A stretch of DNA of 8,987 nucleotides, taken from NCBI GenBank assembly GCA_021836225.1, contig JAKBJA010000100.1:1-8987 (forward strand), given 5' to 3'. The stretch comes from Pseudomonadota bacterium. GTDB taxonomy: Bacteria; Pseudomonadota; Gammaproteobacteria; Burkholderiales; Thiobacillaceae. Shown here one piece after another: positions 1 to 5,508 of the stretch. The notes under the pieces are model-generated. The model ran no database searches. It had not been told where the DNA came from and saw nothing but the letters and a program-made list of their open reading frames with translations. The translations under genes were made by a program, and so were the position numbers. Numbering within the stretch: position 1 is the first letter of the stretch; each line of letters opens with the position of its first letter.

Positions 1-45
1 CGCGACCAGCGCCTGTTCGACAGCCTGGGCCTGACCGCGTTGTGA
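1..45 (+). CDS. bioB: Biotin synthase, C-terminal end only (partial)
   Basis: The first 14 codons of the window are open and read RDQRLFDSLGLTAL before a TGA at 43-45. BioB proteins carry a matching stretch near their C-terminus (E. coli has KDLQLFRKLGLNPQ), and bioB commonly sits directly before bioF. BioB is the radical SAM enzyme that inserts sulfur into dethiobiotin. No catalytic motif lies within the window, so the call rests on this short tail and on the operon context. The stop codon overlaps the GTG start of bioF by four bases (GTGA), which indicates translational coupling. Confidence 0.6.
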   Translation, partial: RDQRLFDSLGLTAL

Positions 46-1202
46 GTTTTCCTGCGCTGACCCGCCTGCAGCAAGGGCTGGCGGCGCTGAAGGCCGATCA
101 TCTCGAACGGCACCGCCGGCTGATCGACGGTGCACAGGGCGCCCACGTCACGATCGACGGCCAGCGCGTCATTTCCTTCTGCAGCAACGACTACCTCGGG
201 CTTGCCGCCGACCCGGCGCTGGTGGCCGCCGCGCACGCCGCGCTCGATGCATGCGGCGTCGGCGCGGGTGCGGCGCATCTCATCACCGGCCACCACCGTT
301 TCCATCACGACTTTGAGGCGGCGTTCGCGCACTTCGTCGGCAAGCCGGCGGCGCTGCTGTTTTCCACCGGTTACCTGGCCAATCTCGGGGTGCTGACCGC
401 GCTGCTGACGAAGAAAGGCGAAGTGTTCGCCGACAAGCTCAACCACGCCTCGCTGGTCGACGCCGCACAGCTGTCCGGCGCGAGCTTCACCCGCTACCGC
501 CACAACGACCTGGCGCAGCTCGAGGGCCAGCTGGCGGCCAGCACGGCGCAGGACAAGCTGATCGTGTCGGACCTGGTGTTCAGCATGGACGGCGACATCG
601 CGCCGGTCGACGCGCTGCTCGATCTGGCCGAGCGCTACGACGCCTGGCTGTATCTCGACGACGCGCATGGCTTCGGTGTGCTGGGCGACGGCCGCGGCGG
701 CATGACCGATCGCGCCCGGGCGAGCGACCGCGTGATCTATCTCGCCACCCTCGGCAAGGCGGCCGGGGTTGCGGGTGCGGCGGTGGCGGCGCATGCCAGC
801 GTGATCGACTGGCTGATCCAGAAGGCACGTCCCTACATCTACACCACGGCCTCGCCGCCATTGCTGGCCGCGTGCCTGCTGGAAAGCCTGCGCCAGATCG
901 AGGCGGGCGATGCGCGGCGCGAACGGCTGCGCGGCCATATTGCGCACCTGCGTGAAGGCCTGGTTGAGCTGAAACTGGGTGCGCTGATGCCGTCCGATAC
1001 GCCGATCCAGCCGCTGGTGATCGGCGCCAATGCCGATGCGGTGCGGCTGTCGCAGGCTCTGCTGCAGCGCGGCTTGCTGGTGCCGGCGATCCGCACGCCG
1101 ACGGTGCCCGCCGACACGGCGCGTCTGCGCATCACCCTGTCGGCCGCGCACAGCACCGACGATGTCGCGCAACTGATCGAGGCCCTGCATGCCGTCGCCT
1201 AA
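42..1202 (+). CDS. bioF: 8-amino-7-oxononanoate synthase (BioF)
   Basis: This PLP enzyme condenses pimeloyl-ACP (or pimeloyl-CoA) with L-alanine to give 8-amino-7-oxononanoate (KAPA), the first ring-precursor step of biotin synthesis in the cytoplasm. The 386-residue length is normal for the family. Visible features include SNDYLGLA (48-55), a glycine-rich stretch GVGAGAAHLITGHH (72-85), NHASLVDAAQLSGA (134-147) with its stacking histidine, DDAHGFGVLG (206-215) with the aspartate and histidine that contact PLP, and TLGKAAGVAGA (236-246) with K239 as the expected Schiff-base lysine. TTASPP (268-273) and RLRITLSAAH near the C-terminus also fit. The start is a GTG at 42 overlapping the preceding TGA. 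There is no strong Shine-Dalgarno sequence, so translation probably depends on the upstream gene. The 3' end overlaps bioH by 14 nt. Confidence 0.96.
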   Translation: MSFPALTRLQQGLAALKADHLERHRRLIDGAQGAHVTIDGQRVISFCSNDYLGLAADPALVAAAHAALDACGVGAGAAHLITGHHRFHHDFEAAFAHFVGKPAALLFSTGYLANLGVLTALLTKKGEVFADKLNHASLVDAAQLSGASFTRYRHNDLAQLEGQLAASTAQDKLIVSDLVFSMDGDIAPVDALLDLAERYDAWLYLDDAHGFGVLGDGRGGMTDRARASDRVIYLATLGKAAGVAGAAVAAHASVIDWLIQKARPYIYTTASPPLLAACLLESLRQIEAGDARRERLRGHIAHLREGLVELKLGALMPSDTPIQPLVIGANADAVRLSQALLQRGLLVPAIRTPTVPADTARLRITLSAAHSTDDVAQLIEALHAVA

Positions 1203-1935
1203 ATCCGTCCTTGCGCTGGTGCACGGCTGGGGCATGAACGCCCGCGTGTTCGACGCGCTGGTTGAATTGCTGGAAGCCGATTTCGAGGTTCGCGCGCTCG
1301 ACTTGCCCGGCCACGGCGGGCGCGAGGCTCTTGCTGAAAACACCCTGCAAAGCTGGGCGGACGATCTCGCGCAGCAGCTTCCGGATAACGCCACGCTGCT
1401 CGGCTGGTCGCTCGGCGGCCAGGTGGCGATGCGCGCAGCGCTCGACCATCCGCACAAGATCGCGCGCCTGGTGCTGCTGGCGTCGACGCCGAAATTCGTA
1501 TCCACAGCAGACTGGGCGCGCGGCATGGCGCCAGCCGACCTGCAGGATTTCGGCGCGGCGCTGCTGGCCGATCCGCAGGCCACGCTGCTGCGTTTTCTCA
1601 GCCTGCAGACGCGCGGCATGCCGGGGCAGAAACCCCTGCTGCAGCAATTGCGGCAGACGCTGCTGGCTGCGCCGCAGGCACAGGCGGAAGCCTTGTCGAG
1701 CGGGCTGACGATCCTGCATGACACCGACCTGCGTGCCGAACTGCCGCGGTTGATGCAACCGACTCTGGTTCTGCATGGTGCGCTCGACACGCTGACGCCG
1801 CCATCGGCGGGCGCCTGGCTGGCGGAAACCTTGTCCGCCGCGCATTACATCGAGTTTGCCCGTGCCGCGCATGCTCCGCATCTGTCGCATGGGCTGGACG
1901 TAGCCGCAGCGATCGGACGCTTTGTCCATGGCTGA
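1189..1935 (+). CDS. bioH: Pimeloyl-ACP methyl ester carboxylesterase (BioH)
   Basis: This alpha/beta hydrolase cleaves the methyl ester of pimeloyl-ACP methyl ester. That ends the disguised fatty-acid elongation begun by BioC and frees pimeloyl-ACP for BioF. The 248 residues show HGWGMNARVF (oxyanion-hole region, 12-21), the nucleophile elbow GWSLGG with S74, HGALDTLTP with the acid D200, and AAHAPHLSH with the expected catalytic H228. The spacing matches E. coli BioH (S82, D207, H235). The ATG at 1189 lies inside the end of bioF and has a good GAGG at 1179-1182, six bases upstream, which supports this start. The context between bioF and bioC removes the ambiguity usual for alpha/beta hydrolases. 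Confidence 0.95.
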   Translation: MPSPKSVLALVHGWGMNARVFDALVELLEADFEVRALDLPGHGGREALAENTLQSWADDLAQQLPDNATLLGWSLGGQVAMRAALDHPHKIARLVLLASTPKFVSTADWARGMAPADLQDFGAALLADPQATLLRFLSLQTRGMPGQKPLLQQLRQTLLAAPQAQAEALSSGLTILHDTDLRAELPRLMQPTLVLHGALDTLTPPSAGAWLAETLSAAHYIEFARAAHAPHLSHGLDVAAAIGRFVHG

Positions 1936-2848
1936 AAACGAACTCGATTTCGCCGAAGTGCGGCGTGCCTTCGACCACGCTGCGGCCAGCTACGACGCGC
2001 ACGCGGTACTGCAGCGCGAGGTGTGCGATCGTCTGCTCGAACGCCTCGACTTCACTGCACTGCAGCCAGGCCGCGTGCTCGATGTCGGCACCGGCACCGG
2101 CTACGGCTTGGCGCATCTGCGTTCGCGCTATACGGAATCCGAACTGTGCGCGCTCGACATCGCACCCGCCATGCTGGCAGCGGCGCGTGCACGCCTGCCT
2201 CAACCAGGTTGGGCGCAGCGCGCCTTGCAGCGTCTCGCGCCGAAGCCTTCACCCCTCGCCCACCTGATGTGCGCAGACATGGAGCGACTGCCGCTCGCGT
2301 CCAACAGCATGAACCTGGTCTGGTCCAGCCTGGCCCTGCAATGGGCGCACGATCTGGAGACCACCCTCAGGGGGTTTCATCGGGTGCTGGCACCGGGCGG
2401 TCTGCTGATGTTCGCGACTTTCGGTCCCGACACCCTGAAGGAACTGCGCGCGGCCTTTTCGTCCGTCGACGATGCGCCGCATGTGAACCGCTTCATCGAT
2501 CTGCACGACATCGGCGACATGCTGATTCACGCCGGCTTCGCCAGCCCGGTAATGGAAATGGAAATGCTGACGCTGACCTATGCCGACCTCAAGACCCTGA
2601 TGCGCGATCTCAAGGGCATCGGTGCGCACAACGCGGCTGCGACCCGCCGGCGCGGCCTGCTCGGCAAGACGGCGTGGACCCGGCTGGAACAGGCGTATGA
2701 AACGAATCGAGTCGAAGGGCGCCTGCCGGCCACCTTCGAAGTCATCTACGGCCACGCCTGGGCGGGAGACAAGACGCAGCGCGAAGACGGTCGGCAGGTG
2801 ATCCAGTTCAACATCGGCGAGCGCCGCCGCAAGCTGGGCTTGTCATGA
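1928..2848 (+). CDS. bioC: Malonyl-ACP O-methyltransferase (BioC)
   Basis: BioC transfers a methyl group from SAM to malonyl-ACP, making the starter that fatty acid synthase elongates to pimeloyl-ACP methyl ester. The 306-residue protein begins with the typical ENELDFAEVRRAFDHAAASYD segment. It has the SAM-binding loop LDVGTGTGYG (51-60), an acidic residue after beta-2 (D77 in LDIAP), CADMERLPL (115-123), and FATFGPDTLKELR (163-175), all characteristic of BioC rather than UbiE-type enzymes. I chose the ATG at 1928. A TTG at 1922 would add only two residues (MS), and neither start has a clear ribosome binding site. The gene overlaps bioH by 8 nt and bioD by an ATGA junction. The stretch around residues 91-112 (PQPGWAQRALQRLAPKPS) is a little longer than in the E. 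coli protein. Confidence 0.95.
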   Translation: MAENELDFAEVRRAFDHAAASYDAHAVLQREVCDRLLERLDFTALQPGRVLDVGTGTGYGLAHLRSRYTESELCALDIAPAMLAAARARLPQPGWAQRALQRLAPKPSPLAHLMCADMERLPLASNSMNLVWSSLALQWAHDLETTLRGFHRVLAPGGLLMFATFGPDTLKELRAAFSSVDDAPHVNRFIDLHDIGDMLIHAGFASPVMEMEMLTLTYADLKTLMRDLKGIGAHNAAATRRRGLLGKTAWTRLEQAYETNRVEGRLPATFEVIYGHAWAGDKTQREDGRQVIQFNIGERRRKLGLS

Positions 2849-3633
2849 AGGCACGCGGGCTGTTCGTCACAGGAACCGACACCGGCGTCGGCAAGACCCG
2901 GGTGGCGGTGGCGCTGATTCACGCACTGCGTGCCCAAGGCTTGCGCGTTGCAGCGATGAAGCCGGTGTCGGCCGGACATGCCCCGCAAGGGGACTCCGAT
3001 CCACTACGCGCTGAAGCGCGTGTGGAGTCGTATGCCCCACAAGGGGACTCCGATCCACTACGCGCTGAAGCGCGTGTGGAGTCGTATGCCCCGGGCGGGT
3101 TGAACGAGGATGTGGTGGCGCTGTTGCGTGCCACCAACATCGAGGCCGATCTGCGCGATGTGAATCCCTACGCCTTTGCCGAGCCGATCGCGCCGCATAT
3201 CGCCGCGCAGCGGGCGGGCGTGCGGATCGAACTGGACGTCATTGCCGCAGCGTATTCGCGGCTTGCTGCAGCGGCCGATGTGGTGGTGGTCGAAGGAGCG
3301 GGCGGCTGGCGTGTTCCCTTGAACGAACGCGACGACATGTCGGATCTGGCGCAACGCCTGGGCCTGCCCGTCCTGCTGGTGGTGGGCATGCGTCTGGGCT
3401 GCCTCAACCATGCGCTGCTGACGGCGGAATCGATAGCACGCCGACAGGTGCCGTGGGCCGGCTGGGTGGCAAATCACGTCGATCCGGCGATGGCCTGCCA
3501 GGCTGAAAATCTTGCTGCGCTGCACGCGCGGCTGCCCGGTCCGTGTCTGGGCGTTCAGGCCTTTCAGCCTGCGGCGTTTTCTTCGGGGAGTGCGCCGCAA
3601 TGGCTGACGCTGCCTGATGAATTAGTATCTTAG
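2845..3633 (+). CDS. bioD: Dethiobiotin synthetase (BioD) with a 36-residue in-frame repeat insertion
   Basis: BioD closes the ureido ring of dethiobiotin from 7,8-diaminononanoate, CO2 and ATP. The protein has the P-loop GTDTGVGKT (10-18), KPV with K39 (equivalent of the substrate-binding lysine), NPYAFAEPIAPH (107-118), EGAGGW (150-155), GCLNHALLT (185-193) and VANHV with N210 near the adenine site, so all core elements are present. It is 262 residues long, while typical BioD is about 225. The excess is residues 46-81, two copies of the 18-residue unit APQGDSDPLRAEARVESY. They sit between KPVSAGHA and PGGLNEDVVALL, a loop that in E. coli reads KPVASGSEKTPEGLRNSDALAL. Removing both units restores a normal BioD of 226 residues. 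The insert is polar and charged, as expected for a tolerated exposed loop. Activity is likely but not proven, because the loop is next to the substrate site. Confidence 0.95.
   Translation: MKARGLFVTGTDTGVGKTRVAVALIHALRAQGLRVAAMKPVSAGHAPQGDSDPLRAEARVESYAPQGDSDPLRAEARVESYAPGGLNEDVVALLRATNIEADLRDVNPYAFAEPIAPHIAAQRAGVRIELDVIAAAYSRLAAAADVVVVEGAGGWRVPLNERDDMSDLAQRLGLPVLLVVGMRLGCLNHALLTAESIARRQVPWAGWVANHVDPAMACQAENLAALHARLPGPCLGVQAFQPAAFSSGSAPQWLTLPDELVS
2978..3092 (+). repeat. Two tandem 54-bp palindromic units inside bioD, plus a 7-bp partial third copy
   Basis: Unit 1 spans 2978-3031, unit 2 spans 3032-3085, and 3086-3092 repeats only the first seven bases (ATGCCCC). The units differ at one position (G2985 versus A3039), which is silent in bioD (CCG/CCA, proline). 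Each unit has a main stem: 3001-3011 pairs with 3016-3025 around the loop TGAA, with T3005 bulged. It is extended by GACT (2992-2995) pairing with AGTC (3026-3029) across an internal bulge. Unit 2 repeats this 54 bases later. Unit 1 also starts with CCCC-GCAA-GGGG (2981-2992), a small GNRA-type hairpin, and unit 2 has ACAA in that loop. The unit length is a multiple of three and four of the six frames are open through it. Inferred origin: a palindromic repeat element that inserted into a coding gene and duplicated. Confidence 0.9.
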
Positions 3634-3762
3634 AATAGTCTGTAATAACGATATTTAATAATTAAATCAATAACTTAATACGATCGTACTGCTTGTTCGG
3701 GGCAGCGGCGCCGTGTTACTGTCCGCGACATATTGCCGCATGTGGTTTCCACGATTCCAGTT
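3634..3762 (+). promoter_or_regulatory. AT-rich intergenic island, likely control region of the oxidase operon
   Basis: This is the only sizeable gap between operons in the window. Bases 3621-3680 are only about 17% G+C (10 of 60), against a strongly GC-rich background. The island holds a 15-bp palindrome (ATTTAAT-A-ATTAAAT, 3653-3667) and a 10-bp palindrome TACGATCGTA (3679-3688). A possible sigma-70 promoter is TTAATA (3655-3660), an 18-bp spacer, and TACGAT (3679-3684), so the second palindrome would overlap the -10 box. The match is weak. I see no convincing factor-independent terminator for the bio operon here. From about 3690 the composition returns to GC-rich, giving an untranslated leader before the DUF2244 gene. 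The function as promoter or operator is inferred from position and composition. Confidence 0.4.
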
Positions 3763-4248
3763 ATGGAACAGGAGAAGACGGAAGTCTGTGCGGGTGAGTC
3801 GGCCGGCGCGTTTGTATTCCAATCCCGCCCCAACCTTTCGCTGACCCGCCCCCAGGAACGGCTCGTGTTCTGGAGCCTTGCGGTGCTGTGTTTTGCAACG
3901 GCAAGTGGGTTTGCCTGGTTGGGTTACTGGCTGATCCTGCCGTTTGCCGGACTGGAGATCGGCTTGCTGGGCTGGGCGTTCAGGGTCTTGCGCAGCCGCG
4001 AGGGTGATTACGAATCCCTCGTGATTGAAGGCGACGTGGTGGTGCTGGAATGGCATTGCGGTAACCGCGGGGAGCGTCGGGAAATGAATCGCCAGTGGGC
4101 TCGCGTGGTATGCAACTGCAGGACGCCAGGCAGAAATTGCCGACTCAGCCTGTGTTCGCATGGCCGCGCAACGGAAGTTGGGCAGTATCTGAGTGACGAG
4201 GCACGGTTGAAGCTGGCCGCCTCGTTACGCAGCCGGTTGCAAGGATAA
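3763..4248 (+). CDS. DUF2244 integral membrane protein, first gene of the oxidase cluster
   Basis: The 161-residue product has the DUF2244 layout: a short polar N-terminus, a SRPNLSLTRPQ segment (21-31), two adjacent membrane helices (about 34-53 and 55-74) linked around the hallmark LPFAGLE (59-65), then a beta-rich soluble domain ending LSLCSHGRATEVGQYLSDEAR. Members of this family lie directly upstream of coxB in many alpha- and betaproteobacteria. Their biochemical role is not established, although the location suggests a part in oxidase assembly or stability. I chose the ATG at 3763. TTG 3733 and GTG 3742 in the same frame are possible and would add 10 or 7 residues, and none has a good ribosome binding site. 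Four cysteines in the C-terminal half (C117, C119, C126, C131) are notable, but I do not know whether they are typical of the family. Confidence 0.85.
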   Translation: MEQEKTEVCAGESAGAFVFQSRPNLSLTRPQERLVFWSLAVLCFATASGFAWLGYWLILPFAGLEIGLLGWAFRVLRSREGDYESLVIEGDVVVLEWHCGNRGERREMNRQWARVVCNCRTPGRNCRLSLCSHGRATEVGQYLSDEARLKLAASLRSRLQG

Positions 4249-4319
4249 CGAAGCGAAGCAGGTTGCATGAGCAAGCGCAACACACGCCGCAACGACACCA
4301 ATAATGGGGACGAGAGGAC

Positions 4320-4325
4320 GGGGGA
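4320..4325 (+). promoter_or_regulatory. Ribosome binding site that decides the coxB start
   Basis: A purine run GGGGGA sits four bases before the ATG at 4330, and a second candidate, AGAGGA (4313-4318), lies 11 bases before it. Either supports starting coxB at 4330 instead of the in-frame ATG at 4267. The shorter start places a clean signal peptide at the N-terminus. The longer one would put 21 highly polar residues in front of it. Confidence 0.55.
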
Positions 4326-4329
4326 CGCG

Positions 4330-5484
4330 ATGAAAGGCAAGTGGCAACGTGTAGGAATGATGGGAGCAGTGCTGGCGTTCAGTCAGCCGGTATTGGCGGA
4401 TTACGCATACAACCTGCAAATACCGGCAAGCCAGGTTGCGCAGGATGTATTCCAGCTGCACAACCTCATCATGCTGGTGTGTCTGGGGATTTTCGTGGTG
4501 GTGTTCGGTGCGATGTTCTATTCGCTGCTGAAGCACCGCAAGTCGGTGGGCCACAAGGCGGCACATTTCCACGAAAACACCACGGTCGAAGTGATCTGGA
4601 CGGTGATTCCGTTCGTGATCCTGGTGGGCATGGCCTATCCTGCCGCCAAGGTGGTGATCGACATGAAGGACACGTCCAATCCGGACTTGACCATCAAGAT
4701 CACCGGCTACCAGTGGAAGTGGGGTTACGACTACCTCAACGACGACATCAGCTTCTACAGTACCCTCGCCACACCGCGCGAACAAATCCAGGGCGCAGCC
4801 GAAAAGGGCGAACATTACCTGCTGGAGGTCGATGAGCCGATGGTGGTGCCGGTCGGCAAGCGCGTGCGCCTGCTGGTCACCGCCAACGACGTGCTGCACG
4901 CCTGGTGGGTGCCTGCACTGAGCGCCAAGCAGGATGCGATTCCCGGCTTCATCCGCGACAGCTGGTTCAAGGCCGACAAGATCGGAACCTATCGCGGCCA
5001 GTGCGTCGAGCTGTGCGGCAAGGATCATGGCTTCATGCCGATCGTGGTCGAAGTTGTCTCGGAAGAAGACTACAAGGCGTGGGTGGCGAAGAAGAAGGGA
5101 ACCGCTGCCATCGCCGCTGCCGACAACAGCAAGACCTTCGACATGGCTGATCTGGTCGCGCGCGGCGAGCAGGTCTACCAGGGCAACTGTGCGGCCTGCC
5201 ATCAGGCCGACGGCAAGGGCTTGCCTGGCGTGTTTCCGGCAATCAGCGGTTCTGCCGTCGCCACCGGACCGATTGCAGGCCACATCGCGATCGTGATGAA
5301 CGGCAAGCCGGGCACGGCAATGGCGGCTTTCGCCGGCCAGCTGTCCGCCGCCGACATCGCCGCCGTCGTGACCTATCAGCGCAACGCCCTGGGCAACAAG
5401 ATGGGTGACCTGGCGCAGCCTGCCGAGATTGCCGCCGCACGAGGTGGTGCCGCCAGCGAAGCTGCCGCACCCGCTGCGCAGTAA
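4330..5484 (+). CDS. coxB: Cytochrome c oxidase subunit II with fused cytochrome c domain (CoxB/CtaC)
   Basis: Subunit II accepts electrons at the CuA centre and passes them to subunit I. The 384-residue form has a signal peptide ending near SQPVLA (18-23, no lipobox), two membrane helices (about 46-67 and 87-109), and the aromatic patch YQWKWGYDY (128-136). The CuA ligands are complete: H190, C225, E227, C229, H233 and M236 (CVELCGKDHGFM). After a linker comes a class I cytochrome c domain with CAACH (287-291) and a likely axial methionine M331 (TAMAAF). This fused haem marks a caa3-like oxidase. The protein ends in an Ala-rich tail (from about 365). The start at 4330 is preferred over ATG 4267 because it gives a normal signal peptide and has a GGGGGA upstream. 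The gene is followed 24 bases later by coxA. Confidence 0.97.
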   Translation: MKGKWQRVGMMGAVLAFSQPVLADYAYNLQIPASQVAQDVFQLHNLIMLVCLGIFVVVFGAMFYSLLKHRKSVGHKAAHFHENTTVEVIWTVIPFVILVGMAYPAAKVVIDMKDTSNPDLTIKITGYQWKWGYDYLNDDISFYSTLATPREQIQGAAEKGEHYLLEVDEPMVVPVGKRVRLLVTANDVLHAWWVPALSAKQDAIPGFIRDSWFKADKIGTYRGQCVELCGKDHGFMPIVVEVVSEEDYKAWVAKKKGTAAIAAADNSKTFDMADLVARGEQVYQGNCAACHQADGKGLPGVFPAISGSAVATGPIAGHIAIVMNGKPGTAMAAFAGQLSAADIAAVVTYQRNALGNKMGDLAQPAEIAAARGGAASEAAAPAAQ

Positions 5485-5508
5485 ACAATATCAAGAGGAG
5501 AGCACACG

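Noticed and set aside
2978..3092. CRISPR array or insertion sequence in bioD
   Set aside because: Only two directly abutting units with no spacers, and no transposase or terminal inverted repeats of an IS. The palindromic tandem repeat explanation fits better.
2845..3633. bioD as a pseudogene because of the insertion
   Set aside because: The insertion keeps the frame, all known BioD motifs are present, and there is no internal stop or frameshift.
3634..3690. Factor-independent terminator after bioD
   Set aside because: The palindrome ATTTAAT-A-ATTAAAT is all A/T, has a one-base centre and is not followed by a T run, so it is unlikely to form a stable terminator hairpin.
3693..3721. Promoter TTGTTC with TTACTG at 17-bp spacing
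   Set aside because: The -10 box is a poor match. The AT-rich pair further upstream is a little better, though also weak.
4267..4329. Upstream in-frame ATG as the coxB start
   Set aside because: It adds 21 polar residues ahead of a clean signal peptide, and the ATG at 4330 has the better purine-rich site upstream.
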